Of a DNA stretch of 64,000 nucleotides, positions 1 to 12,285 are shown piece by piece. The DNA comes from Tetrahymena thermophila SB210 (lineage: Eukaryota > Ciliophora > Oligohymenophorea > Hymenostomatida > Tetrahymenidae): NCBI RefSeq assembly GCF_000189635.1, contig NW_002476500.1, positions 208,089 through 272,088 of the forward strand. The letters are read 5' to 3'. Numbering within the stretch: position 1 is the stretch's first letter; every line of letters starts with the position of its first letter. The position numbers and the translations under genes were made by a program. Below the pieces are notes generated by a model. That model was given only the letters and a program-made list of their open reading frames with translations, had not been told where the DNA came from and did no database searches.

Positions 1-1259
1 TATTTCATTTAAAATTCTTTAAGTATTAAATGGCTGTGCTTGTAAAATATGTGCTGGATTTTAGTATATAAATGATAAATACTTTTAAAAAATTTTATAC
101 TTTACAAAATAATTTTAGTTCTTTCTTTTTTTTAGAGATAGAAATATTATTTATTTTATTTCATATTATTTTTAGTTTGAATTGAATAGTAAAATATTTA
201 AAAAGCCATTTTATTAATTCATTCTTGTAAATATTTTGTATTAATTAGCTAATAAATAAATAAATATTAATTTTATGATCAGGGTATTAAGTATGAATAG
301 CTCAATTAATTTATTTCTTATCGTATACCTGGAAATAAATTAATACATCTATTAAAAATTTTTTGTTAAAAATCAAATCTGATTTTAAAGAAAATATTAT
401 GTTAAAACAAAATTAATTAGTAAAATCTATCTATTCTAAATTTAATAAATTATTATAATGTCTATTTATTTTTTTACTATTCATATAAAAATGTAAGTCT
501 GAAAGATTACTTTTTCAATATATTTTAAAACATTTAAGTCAAAAATGGTAAAAAAATTAAATTTATGTAATAATTTTAGCTCTTTCTAATCAAAATAAAC
601 AATAGTTACCATCAAAAAAAATCTAAATTTAATTGTTTTTTATTTTGGTTGTTTTTTTTGATGAGAATATATAAAGAGATATCAATAGAATCAATATTTT
701 TGATTACTAAATTAATTAAAATAATCATTAGAATTAAGTATATATTCATAACAAGTATCAAAAATCAATTGAATTCACATTAACAAAAATAAGATAAATA
801 GTCAAATAAAAAGCATTTATTTACATAATAATTAAATATTTTAAAATAATTTTTAAGCCATTTCATTCAATTTAATTTTTTTGTTTTGTTTGATATGCGT
901 AATGCTTTTGCTTATTTATTTTAATAAAATAAGTAAGCTATGATCAGCGTATAAAACTAATTTTTTTTGATCGGGTGATAGGAAGATTGAATATTAATAG
1001 GAAAGATCAATAATTTCCTTATCGTAAAAAAAACAAAATTAATTAAAAAATAGATACTTATTTATTTTTACATTTATATTGATAGTCAAATTAAAATTTA
1101 TAGAGTAGATAAGAATAACTAACTAAATAACTAGCATTCATTCAGTTTAAATATCAATCAAACTTTTTTTTAAAATGTAATAAAAATATTAATCAAAACA
1201 ATAAAAAATCTGAAATACAAATTAATTAATTTAAAAACTTTAAAGTACAAAAAAATAAA
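1..1259. other. 5' flank of lectin gene 1
   Basis: This is AT-rich non-coding sequence (around 85% A+T by eye) upstream of the first lectin gene. No open frame with protein-like composition was found. The parts not lost in the assembly gap are repeated nearly unchanged upstream of lectin gene 2, so the duplicated unit includes the putative promoter. Confidence 0.6.
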
Positions 1260-2066
1260 ATGTTCGGTAAAATAGGAAACTTCTTTAACAAAGTTTAAGT
1301 AAAAACTGATGCCTTTTTCTAAGCACACCATTCTAATTAGCATCACCATACTCATTCTTAGTAACCTCCTCATTAAGGTTAATATCCTCCTCCTCCTGAA
1401 ATGTAGGCTTAGTACCCTCCTCACTAATAATAAGGATAATATCCTCCACCTCCTCCTGATATGCACGCCTAATAGTGCTCATTCCCTTCATAATAATAAG
1501 GTTCTTTCCCTCCTCCACCTCCTTTTGCTGATTAGTTTTAACCTTAATAGTTCGGTTGCCAAAATCAAAATCCTTACTACAACGATAAAAGAAAATCAGT
1601 CTTCAAAAAATTTAGCAAAAAAGCTGGTAAAGACAACCACTAAAATTCAAACTACTTTGATCACTTAGAGTAATCTAGTTTGAAAAATTCATTCCATACA
1701 CCTGAAGTTAAAAGAATAACAGTATTCCACAACAATAACATAGTAGTAGGTATAGAAGTTACATATTCAACCTTAGGAAATTAGAATGCAGCTACAATTT
1801 CAAGCAAAGGTACTTCTTGTTATGGTTTCGTTTAGTCTTCTTCTATCGAATTGAGCTTCGGTGAACGTATTGAAGAAATATCTGGTCGTGCTGGAGATTC
1901 AATAGACCGCATAAAAATTAAAACTAACAAAAACTAAGTTTTGGAAGTAGGTGGATTCGGTGGCTAGCCATTCAATTTTATTCTTGTAGGTTACCATCCA
2001 ACTGTTATAAGTTTTGGAGGTTCCACACGTGAATATTTAGATTCAATTTATGTCATTTATAAATGA
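1260..2066 (+). CDS. Jacalin-like lectin domain protein, copy 1
   Basis: A single-exon gene read with the ciliate code gives 268 aa. Residues 1-20 are MFGKIGNFFNKV-like. Residues ~22-105 are Gln/Pro/His-rich, with repeated QYPPPP-type blocks and many TAA/TAG glutamines. A basic linker (KKFSKKAGKD) follows. Residues ~150-268 form a jacalin-related beta-prism domain: an ITVFHNNNIVVGIEVTY strand, a GTSCYGF turn, ELSFGERIEEISGRAGD, RIKIKTNKNQVLEVGG, and the closing SFGGSTREYLDSIYVIY. Jacalin domains bind sugars such as mannose or galactose. No signal peptide is visible, so secretion is not supported. The ATG lies in an AAAATG context and the gene ends at TGA. Copy 2 keeps the domain with amino-acid changes, which argues for a real gene. 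The sugar bound and the role are unknown. Confidence 0.9.
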
Positions 2067-2731
2067 AATTTAATAAATTTTAAAACTTTTAAAATATTTT
2101 TGTCTTTATATAAAGTAATTAGTTAAATAATTTTAGTTATCCAAAATGTTTAATAAATAAATAAATAAATCATTGAATGAAAATTTTTTGTGAAATTTGA
2201 AATGATATCAAAATTAAAAAAAATAATTAATTGATTATTTAGCAATGATTCGGAAAGATAGATGGACGGACGATCAGAAAGAATTTTTTAATTAAAATTT
2301 TGACTGATTATTTATTTATTTATTTTTTTAATTGAGAAGGATTTTATTTGCTTATAATTTTGTTATGAATGGCAAGATATTTTTGATTGATTTATCTATG
2401 TAAAATTTTGTTTGATAAATTAGAATGTGAATGAAAAGTCAATATTTAGCAAAATAATCATTTAGTTTTATTTAATTTGCAAATGAGTGCTGAATAAATA
2501 ATAAATTATTTAAAAGAACGTAAAGAAAAGCTAGAGAATCTTCACTAAATAGTCAATAAAAACAATATTGTTAGCAAGAATAGTTCAAAGAGGAATTTAG
2601 ATAGAGCAATTATTTTTTCTTAAGTTTCATTTGTTAGTTTTTATAGTCTTTTTTTCTTGAAGATTGTTCTATTTAATCATTATCCGCGATTTAACATTGC
2701 CAAAAATTTTTTTTCTTTATGGTTTTACTAA
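2067..2731. other. 3' flank of lectin gene 1
   Basis: Non-coding AT-rich sequence. A GC-richer block near 2246-2282 (around GATGGACGGACGATC) is conserved exactly in copy 2 near 4632-4668. Near 2683-2700 both copies share ATCCGCGATTTAACATTGCC, just upstream of the tiny ORF. No gene was seen in this stretch. Confidence 0.5.
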
Positions 2732-3066
2732 ATGACGATTGACCCTCTCACTCTCGGAGCAGGTAAATTTTAAAAAGTAAACTTAAACAGATAAGTTATC
2801 CCTTTTTAGGGTCTGTTCTATATACGCATTAAAAATATTTTTAGTCAAAAAAAGTAGTTGAAAAAAATTTATTTGATCTCCTAATTTTTATTTTTAATCA
2901 ATCAAAAAAAAGCCTAGCTAAAATTTTTATTATTTTGATTAAAAGAACGATCAATTCCAGAATATGTTTTAATCAATTAAATGTTTTTATTATTTCATTT
3001 AAAATTCTTTAAGTATTAAATGGCTGTGCTTTGTAAAAAATGTGCTGGATTTTAGTATATAAATGA
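2732..3066 (+). pseudogene. Tiny two-exon ORF, copy 1 (degenerate)
   Basis: Exon 1 (2732-2762) encodes MTIDPLTLGA plus one base, followed by a GTAAAT donor. It is identical in both duplicate copies, in a stretch much richer in G+C than its surroundings. An acceptor at 2808-2809 leads to a frame that aligns with copy 2 exon 2 (GSVLYTH here, GSLLYSH there). Compared with copy 2, about 18 bp around the acceptor are deleted and the stop is lost. The frame then runs to TGA at 3064, inside the next repeat unit. I do not recognise the product. It may be a damaged copy. Confidence 0.3.
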
Positions 3067-3197
3067 TAAATACTTTTAAAAAATTTTATACTTTACAAAA
3101 TAATTTTAGTTCTTTCTTTTTTTTAGAGATAGAAATATTATTTATTTTATTTCATATTATTTTTAGTTTGAATTGAATAGTAAAATGTTTAAAAAGC

Positions 3198-3297
3198 NNN
3201 NNNNNNNNNNNNNNNNNNNNNNNNNNNNNNNNNNNNNNNNNNNNNNNNNNNNNNNNNNNNNNNNNNNNNNNNNNNNNNNNNNNNNNNNNNNNNNNNN
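3198..3297. other. Assembly gap (100 N)
   Basis: A run of exactly 100 N inside duplicate copy 2. Sequence left of the gap matches copy 1 near 200, and sequence right of it matches copy 1 near 928. The missing segment is therefore probably about 0.7 kb rather than 100 bp, and the run is a placeholder. Confidence 0.97.
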
Positions 3298-3641
3298 AAT
3301 AATTAAGCTATGATCAGCGTATATAACTAATTTTTTTTGATCAGGTGATAGGAATATTGAATATTAATAGGAAAGATCAATAATTTCCTTATCATAAAAA
3401 AAACAAAATTAATTAAAAAATAGATACTTATTTATTTTTACATTTATATTGATAGTCAAATTAAAATTTATAGAGTAGATAAGAATAACTAACTAAATAA
3501 CTATCATGCATTCAGTTTAAATATCAATTAAACTTTTTTTTAAAATTTAATAAAAATATTAATCAAAACAATAAAAAATCTTAAATAAAAATTAATTAAT
3601 TTAAAAACTTTAAAGTACAAAAAAATAAAATATTTGGTAAA

Positions 3642-4439
3642 ATGGGAAACTTCTTTAACAAAGTTTAAGTAAAAACTGATGCGTTTTTCTAAGCACACCA
3701 TTCTAATTAGCATCACAATACTCATTCTTAGTAACCTCCTCATTTAGGTTAATATCCTCCTCCTCCTGAAATGTAGGCTTAGTACCCTCCTCACTAATAA
3801 TAAGGATAATATCCTCCACCTCCTCCTGATATGCACGCCTAATAGTGCTCATTCCCTCCATAGTAATAAGGTTCTTTCCCTCCTCCACCACCTCCTTTTG
3901 CTGATTAGTTTTAACCTTAATAGTTTGGTTGCCAAAATCAAAATCCTTACTACAAGGATAAAAGAAAATCAGTCTTCAAAAAATTTAGCAAAAAAGCTGG
4001 TAAAGACAACCACTAAAATTCAAACTACTTTGATCACTTAGAGTAATCTAGTTTGAAAGATTCATTGTATCCACCTGATGTTAAAAGAATAACAGTATTC
4101 CACGACAATAACATAATAGTAGGTATAGAAGTTACATATTAAACCTTAAGACCCTAGAATACAACTACAATTTCAAGCAAAGGTACTTCTTGCTATGGTT
4201 TAGTTAAGTCTTCTTCTATCAAATTGAGCTTCGGTGAACATATTTAAGAAATATCTGGTCGTGCTGGAGATTCAATAGACCGCATAAAAATTAAAACTAG
4301 CAAAAACTAAGTTTTGGAAGTAGGTGGATTCGGTGGCTAGCCATTCAATAATATTCTTAAACGTCCCTATCCAAATGTTTTAAGTTTTGGAGGTTCCACA
4401 CGTGAATATTTAGATTCAATTTATGTCATTTATAATTGA
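3642..4439 (+). CDS. Jacalin-like lectin domain protein, copy 2
   Basis: A single exon of 265 aa, paralogous to the copy at 1260. The ATG used by copy 1 is ATA here. The next in-frame ATG, four codons downstream (ATA in copy 1), becomes the start, giving MGNFFNKV. Architecture matches copy 1: a Gln/Pro-rich N-terminus, a basic KKFSKKAGKD linker, and a jacalin domain at ~147-265 ending GGSTREYLDSIYVIYN. Differences cluster in the lectin domain (for example LRPQNTTT against LGNQNAAT, and NNILKRPYPNVL against NFILVGYHPTVI), including loops near the sugar-binding end of jacalin folds. Ligand preference may therefore have diverged; this is inference. The new N-terminus begins Met-Gly but lacks the usual Ser/Thr at position 6, so myristoylation is only a weak possibility. 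Confidence 0.9.
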
Positions 4440-5117
4440 AATTTAATAAATTTTAAAACCTTTAAAATATATTTGTCTTTATATAAAGTAATTAGTTAAT
4501 TAAGTAGTTAAATAATTTTAGTTATCCAAAATGTTTAATAAATAAATAAATAAATCATTGAATGAAAATTTTTTGTGAAATTTGAAATGATATCAAAATT
4601 AAAAAAAAATAATTAATTGATTATTTAGCAATGATTCGGAAAGATAGATGGACGGACGATCAGAAAGAATTTTTTAATTAAAAATTTGACTGATTATTTA
4701 TTTATTTATTTTTTTAATTGAGAAGGATTTTATTTGCTTGTAATTTTGTTATGAATGGCAAGATATTTTTGATTGATTTATCTATGTAAAATTTTGTTTG
4801 ATAAATTAGAATGTGAATGAAAAGTCAATATTTAGCAAAATAATCATTTAGTTTTATTTAATTTGCAAATGAGTGCTGAATAAATAATAAATTATTTAAA
4901 AGAACGCAAAGAAAAGCTAGAGAATCTTCACTAAATAGTCAATAAAAACAATATTGTTAGCAAGAATAGTTCAAAGAGGAATTTAGATAAAGCAATTATT
5001 TTTTCTTAAGTTTCATTTGTTAGTTTTTATAGTCTTTTTTTCTTGAAGATTGTTCTATTTAATCATTATCCGCGATTTAACATTGCCAAAAAGTTTTTTT
5101 CTTTATGGTTTTACTAA
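4440..5117. other. 3' flank of lectin gene 2
   Basis: The counterpart of 2067-2731, nearly identical in sequence and again without a protein-like frame. It keeps the GACGGACGATC block and the ATCCGCGATTT block upstream of the tiny ORF. Confidence 0.5.
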
Positions 5118-5265
5118 ATGACGATTGACCCTCTCACTCTCGGAGCAGGTAAATTTTAAAAAGCAAACTTAAACAGATAAATTATCCCTTTTTATTATTC
5201 TAGGTTACAGTGGGTCACTTCTCTATTCGCATTATGAAGATTTTAAGTCAAAAAAAAATAGTTGA
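5118..5265 (+). CDS. Candidate 30-aa microprotein, two exons, copy 2
   Basis: Exon 1 (5118-5148) encodes MTIDPLTLGA plus G. The intron (5149-5203) starts GTAAAT and ends TTCTAG. Exon 2 (5204-5265) encodes GYSGSLLYSHYEDFKSKKNS and ends at TGA. Support comes from canonical splice sites, G+C well above the surroundings, perfect conservation of exon 1 in the duplicate, and in-frame similarity of exon 2 despite many base differences. Against it: the product is only 30 aa and belongs to no family I know. It could also be the first exons of a longer gene, or a conserved RNA. Confidence 0.35.
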
Positions 5266-5464
5266 AAAAAAGTTAAAAAAAGTAATTATGAATAACTAAA
5301 AAATTAAATAAATAGATTGATTGATTAATTTAAAGATTTAAAACAATTTCAAAGAAATGTTTAAGTTATTTAGCAAGCTTATAAATAATAAATAATAAAT
5401 ATATTTTGATATAATTTAATTTAAATATCTATCTAAAGTGTTGTAAAAAAAATATATATATATC
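5266..5464. other. AT-rich spacer
   Basis: Low-complexity AT-rich sequence with TA-dinucleotide runs near 5448-5462. No feature is supported. Confidence 0.5.
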
Positions 5465-5790
5465 TTGCTCGTCTTCTATTATATTTTCTTAAACAGACCC
5501 ATAAAAATTCGCTTCCAAATATTTTCCACTTTAAGTAGAAATTATTTTAAGTCTTTTATACCCGCTTAATTCATTCAGATCTGTAATAGAACTGTCATTC
5601 AACCCCAAAAATCTAGTGCTGATATAACCTTCACCAATTAGGTTCAAATAAGTGGTAATGCGGGACAAAAGACTATCGACATTTGATACACTATTTATCA
5701 ATGGATGTCTTATTTTTTTTATCTATTTCGATTTGTATTCTATATTTATGAGACATTGATCCTATTAAAATACGTCAAAAAATAACTTGT
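5465..5790 (-). pseudogene. Candidate coding remnant or exon, minus strand
   Basis: On the minus strand one frame is open under the ciliate code and reads protein-like: SNVDSLLSRITTYLNLIGEG, then STRFLGLNDSSITDLNEL, then YKRLKIISTQSGKYLEANF. The stretch 5495-5720 is clearly richer in G+C than its flanks, as exons are elsewhere in this window. No start codon, convincing splice sites or gene context could be fixed, and the family is not recognised. It may be an exon of an undetected gene, a gene relic, or a non-coding RNA. Confidence 0.3.
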
Positions 5791-7424
5791 TAAAACAAAT
5801 CCAATTAATTAATTAATTATTTTTATATAATAAATTTCATTAGTAAACTATAAATTTTTCATAAGAAATTCTTACTAAAAATAGCTTAGCTTAAAAAATA
5901 TTCTAATAAATGAATTTTGCTATTAAATATTTAATTATATGAATACAATATTTTATCTAAACGTTTAAAATGCTTAAAAGACCTTAAAAAATTATCATTT
6001 TTAATTTTTTTGAATTTAAGTCAATAAATAAAAAAGATAAATCAATTTTTACATTTTGTATTTTTTAAAATACTATAAAAATAATAGAAATTAATTTTAT
6101 TATTTATATTATTATATTTTATAATTAAATAAATGAGTTTACTATAATAAAATATTCAATCAATCATAAATGTCAATCTTTTTATGCTTTTTAATTAATA
6201 AAAAACCTATAAATGATATAAAAGTATCAAATAATATAATTAATTTTTTGCATATAAACTGTATTTTTGTGTAAATTTTTACTATCAAACGTAATCACCT
6301 TACAATAATATAAAACTTATAAAATTTGGTTATCTTAGCTTGATAAAATAATAAACGTAATATTTAATCATAATATTTGAGATTAGCATAAGTAGTTATT
6401 TAATCTTTCTAAAAAATTTATATTAATTAATCTAATATAGTCATTCAAAGTATTTTTTATGAAAAAATATTTATTTAACAAAAATGGCTGTTAATTATAT
6501 ATAACAAGGGAAAATTTAAAAAGTTTCTTGTTAAAAAATTTTTTTTAAACAAAAGTGATTATTTTTAATTCTTTATTACTTTATTTTCTAGCAAAAATAA
6601 CATAAAAAAATATTTTAATATGATTTAATTTTTAAAAGAGTCATTTTATGAAAAAATAAATAAATGCATAATTAGAAAAAAGAAGGTTAATCTAAATAAT
6701 TATTTTCGACTGAATGTTTTTATATTAAGAACTCTTAATTTTTAAATTAATAGTTAAAATATCTATTTTAAAAATAAATGAATCAATCTTTATTTAGAAT
6801 ATGAATTTGTTTATTATTTGATTGTAAAATGTTTGTTTATTAATTTTCAATTAATTTATTTATAAATACAATAAATTATCATTTATTTGTTTGTTTTTGA
6901 TTGTAAAATGTTTGTTTATAGATTTTCAATTAATTTATTTATAAATACAATAAATTATCATTTATTTGTTTGTTTTTTGTGAATAAATCAAATTAATTTT
7001 TGAACTAATACTGACTATGCCCCTTTGAAAAATAAATGAATAGTTTTATTAATAATTAATTAATTAGTTAATTTATACATTCATTTCTCAATGGCAGCAT
7101 TTAGATAAATAGATAGAAATATTATTGAAAATCTATTTGTCGTTTGATTTTAAATATATTTTCAAAATGAAAACAGAAAAATTAAAAAATTAAAATTTGT
7201 TTGTTTGTTTGTTTATTTATTTTGTTTAGAAGAACAATAAATTAATTGATTAAATTTTTGATATAATTAGATAGATTCACATATAAATCTTTAAAGCAAA
7301 GCAAAGCATCGAAACAGAAAAATTTTAAATTCGATTATTAGATTTAGCAAATAAAAGGTCGAAACACAAATAATAAGTTATCTAACTAGCATTTGATACC
7401 AATAATAATTATAGATAGATAGTC
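5791..7424. other. Intergenic, AT-rich
   Basis: Very AT-rich, with short tandem pieces: two copies of a ~70-bp segment around 6822-6975 (TTGTAAAATGTTTGTTTAT...), and TTTG runs near 7197-7214. I see no gene. The last few hundred bases are the presumed promoter of APC8. Confidence 0.5.
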
Positions 7425-10400
7425 ATGCAACACAATTAGCAGCCAAACATTTTTGAATAACCTAACTACTTTTATTAAGATAAGATTTTCGTAAAGCTTC
7501 CTAATTTGGAAGTTTTAAGAGCAGAATTGAGATATGCTAGTTAATATCTCTCAGCACACAAGCTCTATCACAGTGCCAAATGGTAATAAACAGAATTATC
7601 TTCACTTTTTGGAATACTTTATTATTGACTATCAATTTAGCAATTTTTTTGATTGTTTTTTTCAATTATTTAATGAATAGGGCAAGCGAACTCTTATTAG
7701 GAGTTACAAAGCAATCAGAAATATAAGATAGCGTTTTGCTAAATAATTTCATCATAAGCAATATTGATAGCAATTACAAGTTTGCTAAAGTTTATTAAGA
7801 GCCCAGCGATGAAACTTTCGAAGCCCTTTTGGTTGCTAGAAACTTATTTGACTTGAGAGAATTTAAAAAATGTGCACATATATTGAAAGACTATGCATAA
7901 AATCCAAAATACTAATAATGTATTTTCTTATATTACTATGCTCTTTATATGGCAGGAGAAATTAGAAAGGAGGAGGAGATGTTTGAAGAAGGTAAAATTT
8001 CTATTTTAATTAAAATTGCAAATAGCAAAAATGATTATTTAGACATTTAAAAATAAAAGAGATAAGAATTCTTTAAATATTGTAAAGTATATGCAAAAAA
8101 TATGAAAATATATTAGAGAGAATGTTTAGGATCGAAATTTTTTTAATTATTTTTTTATCTATGAATCAGAATAAAGTTCTAAGAGGGTTGTCAATCCAGA
8201 ATTAAGTTTAATTTATCGCGACTTGGATTAAATGTACAAAAAGGGTGATCTTTGTGATGTAAATAGGTATTTATATGGATTGGTCCTCAAAGATTAGGAA
8301 AGAACTGAAGAAGCCCGTTAGGTATTTTTAGGAGTTTTAAATGATTTTCCTTGCTTTTGGTCAGCATGGATAGAGCTCTGCAAATTAATTCAAACAGAAG
8401 ATATAAAGTTTTTGGATTTCAAAGAGCATTGGATGAAGAATTTCTTCTACAGTAGTTTCTGCTTGGAAAAGCACAAAAGCAATATTTGCATTGAAATCAA
8501 TTATGGATTGCTGTGCTTTTTTAAAAATTCAAATTATTTAATAAACTAAATAGCCCACTACTTTTACAACTCATAAGGTAAACAAATAACTATCTGAAAA
8601 TATTCTAATTTATATTTTGTTAAATAATTTAGATTTCGATATTTCGCTAGAGTGGTTTGAAAAGCTTGTAGAAATAGACCCTTTTAGATACGAAAATATG
8701 GATACCTACAGTAATATTCTCTATATTAAAGAAAACTAAGGTGAATTAGCCAATCTAGCCTTAAGATGTTTCTACAATAATAAGTATGCAACAGAAACAT
8801 GTTGTGTAGTAGGTAAACTATCATAAATAGATATTTTTGTTAAACGAAATTAATTCATATTTAATAAAACAATTTATTTCAATTTATTCTAAAAGCGAAC
8901 CAAGTATACAATCAAACTAAAATAGTGAATTTTCAATTAATTAATAATTTAACTTTAATTATAAATAAAAATGGTAAAAAAAGAAATAAAAAACAAAGAT
9001 TTTTACTAACAAAATAAAGGATATTTATTATAAAGCTAATACTGAATAGCAAAAATCAAGAAATATTCTGATTGATATTTAATTCATTCAGATATTTATG
9101 ATAAAACTAAAAATTAGTCATGAGATTTAATAATTTTTTTTGATAAAAAAAAGAAATTGCAAATTATTTATTTAATCAATTTCTTGATTTTTCAAACATA
9201 AAAGATCAAATTTTTTATCAATTTATTGATTTTTCAAACATAAAAAGATCAAATTTTTAATCAAAAATAATTAATCAAATTATTAATAAAAAAAAAATAA
9301 ATCAAATTATTAATAAATATTCATTAATTTTAACTTTAATTTGAAAATACTTATTTTATTTATGAAATTAATTAATTTTTATTTAAAACACACAAAACAT
9401 TTTATTGAATTTGTAAAAATAATAATTTTACTTAATACCTAATAAAGGTAATTATTACTCTCTGATGGGTGAGCACTTAAAGGCAGTTAATTATTTCAGA
9501 AAAGCACTTAGATTAGATAGAAATTGTCTAGCTGCTTGGACACTTATGGGACATGAATATTTAGAAATGAAGAATATTCCTGGTGCTATTGAAGCTTACA
9601 GAAACGCTGTAGAAATAGATCCAAAAGATTTTAGAGCTTGGTATGGATTAGGATAGACTTATGAACTTCAATCTATGAATCATTACGCTTTGTATTATTT
9701 CACTAGAGCAGTTATGTCAAGGTGATTAGTTAGATCAAGATTAAATCTAAATAGTTTTCTAATAATATTTATTTTCTTTTTAAAAATAGACCAAAAGATT
9801 CTCGTATGTGGAATGCTATGGGTAATTGTTATGAAAAATTGAATAAGAAAAACGAAGCAACTCGTTGTTATGAAAGAGCTGAGAATGGCAAAGATAAAGA
9901 AGGTATTTTAATTAATTATTTATTTTTTTTACCTTTATTGTAATAAAAATATTTTTTAATTATTGGATTTTTAAAGGGATCGCTCTTTTCTAGATGGGTA
10001 AATTATATGATTTAATGGGATTCGAAGAAAGAGCTATCCAGTGCTTTGAAGAGAATTTAAAAAGAAAGGATGAAGAAGAAACAGTTGACAAAGAACTAGG
10101 AGAATGTCTTCTAATGTTGGCTAATCATCATAAGAAGAAATTAAATTTTGAAAAAGCCCACTTCTATGCTAGAAGGTTGCTTGATATAAATGGCGCAGAA
10201 AGGTAAAATGAATGAAATTTTTATATTTTAATGTTCAAATTGTATGTTTTTAATGAATGAGCAAAGAAAATAGATAGTGTTTAAATAATTAAAAATCCAA
10301 ACAAATTTGGGTTTAAAAAATAGTTTTCAGAATGCTAAAAAAAACAGGATAGAATTAATTTTTATTTGAAATAAAATAGGGATGAAGCGAATTAGATAAT

Positions 10401-10746
10401 ACATGAAATAAATTAAATGATGAACTAGTAATAGGTTTATTAGCAAAAGCAGACACAATAAATTTAATAATAATAAATATATCAGTAAGCAGGAGGTTTT
10501 CTTCCTAAGTATGGTTAATAAGCAAGTGGATTGAAAGGATTTTCTGTTTCATCTACTGTATAGCAACCAATACCTGGCTAACCTTAGATCCCTAATTTAA
10601 TTCTTTAGCAATAGCATTTGACTCCTCAGCAATAGTAATAATAATAGCTACTATAATAGTCATCTTCTGCATCATCAGCTAATTCTTCTCAATAGCAAAA
10701 CAAATACATTCCAAATATAACTGGATTTAATTTATCAGAGTTTTGA
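7425..10746 (+). CDS. CDC23: Anaphase-promoting complex subunit 8 (CDC23)
   Basis: Eight exons: 7425-7582, 7681-7991, 8170-8577, 8633-8812, 9448-9721, 9790-9902, 9977-10202 and 10380-10746. They join in frame to 678 aa, with all introns GT-AG. APC8/CDC23 is a TPR scaffold of the APC/C ubiquitin ligase that drives exit from mitosis. Family landmarks are LYHSAKWASELL near the N-terminus, [30 protein letters not shown], and TPR blocks [15 protein letters not shown] and [15 protein letters not shown], then [16 protein letters not shown]. The C-terminal ~110 residues are Gln-rich and longer than in animal homologues (human protein about 600 aa). The 635-nt intron 4 is much longer than the others. 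The upstream ATG at 7425 opens the conserved frame. Identification is from recalled family sequence, not a search. Confidence 0.95.
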
Positions 10747-12285
10747 TGTTTAAATAAAATATATTAACAAACGCAAATAATTTATTTATCTAATAAATCC
10801 ACCTTAATTAGAGCAAATTGTTGATTTTAAATATATATATATATAAATTAATAAATGCATACATAATTACTGTCAATCTATTTATAGTTTAAGTAAGTGA
10901 GTAAAATTTCATATGAAAGCAAGTCTAAATAAAATAAATTGCAAATCAATCAATCAATTAATAAATCAACAAACAAATTAATAAGTGGTAAATTATTCCT
11001 ATTTAAATTATGAATCAATGAATTATGTAAAAGGTTAAGCTAAAACAAAGAAATTATTTGATATTTAATGTATTTATTCTAAATTAATTATAATTTTTGT
11101 TGTTAAAATAAATATTATAAATATTTATATATCAATCAATTCCCTTTATCTAATCTTCTATCTGTCTTACTTACCATTCTAGATTTTAGATATATCTTCC
11201 TTATTATACATATATGTCAGTCAATCAATTAATCAAAAGCTCAAAAGTTAAGCTCTTTCAATATATTTTTTGCTATTTAGCCAATAATTCGCAGAGGAAA
11301 TCAAATATTAAAGAATGATTTGACCACATATATAATATTGCATTTAATTAAAGAAATTTTATTTTATTTAATTTTATTTTTTTTAAATTTTAAATATTTT
11401 CTATTTTATTTTAATGGTTATTCATTTTTAACTAAAAATTAAAATATTTAAAAATTTAATAAAAATTAAAAATATTTAATAATATTTTAAATGAAAAAGG
11501 AGTATTTTGCTTATTAATAAATAATTTGATTTTAATTTTTAAATGTATTATTTTTACTTTATTTTTTTATTTATCTTCAATTTTTGTTTAATACTTATAG
11601 AAAATAAAATATTTTATAATAACTTGATGAATTTTATTTATTTACAATAGAATAATGCACTAAAAAGATATTTGAAAAAATGTGTTGCAAATAGCTTGAA
11701 ATTTTAAGTTAGTGCATTCATAGATAAATAAATAAATTAATGAGATGAGCTTGAATAAATAAATAAGTATATAGACATGGATATGATATGATATGAAATA
11801 AATTAAATTAATTCTTTGTTGCATAAAAACTAAGAAAATGATTAACTAATTATCTAAGTAGCTAACTAACTAAAAAACAAACAGAAATGATTGAATAGAT
11901 AGATTAATTGAATACACAATCATGAGCTTGCTTGCTTGCTTGTAGGAGATAGATTAGCTATTTATAAGATTAGATATAAATGGATATTTTAGTTATTTGG
12001 ATTAAATGAATGAAATTAGTAATGAAATGAAAAGAATGAAGAAATAAATATGAATGAATGAATAAAAGGCGAAAGATAATATAATATGGAGAGATGAAAA
12101 ATGAATTAAAATGAAAGAGAAAGAAAGACTATTTGTCTTGTCAAAATTAAGAGCAAATAATTGAAGAGGGCAATTTTAAAGCTTGGGAGAGTGAAAAAAA
12201 GCGAAAATTAAAGGAAAAAATACAAAATTTAATTAAATAAAAAGGGAATAAATTACATAAGAAAAAATCATCATATAAATAAAAA
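10747..12285. other. Intergenic APC8-RPL5
   Basis: AT-rich with simple-sequence stretches such as TGCTTGCTTGCT near 11928-11943 and ATGAATGA repeats near 12050. No protein-like frame was found. The last ~200 bp, purine-rich, precede the RPL5 start and probably hold its promoter. Confidence 0.55.

Larger units (their letters stand above)
1..5270. repeat. Tandem segmental duplication (two ~3-kb copies)
   Basis: The sequence from position 1 restarts at 2991 and stays almost identical to about 5260. Both copies carry an upstream AT-rich region, a jacalin-lectin gene, a conserved 3' flank and a small two-exon ORF. The offset between copies is 2990 bp before the N gap and about 2370-2386 bp after it, so copy 2 lacks roughly 620 bp inside or around the gap. 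Copy 1 begins before the window, so more copies may lie to the left. Confidence 0.93.

Noticed and set aside
1170-1518. Minus-strand ORFs across the lectin N-terminus (also 3540-3891)
   Set aside because: Antisense to the Gln/Pro repeat region of the lectin genes. They exist only because repetitive codons read openly on the other strand; the plus strand encodes a recognisable jacalin protein.
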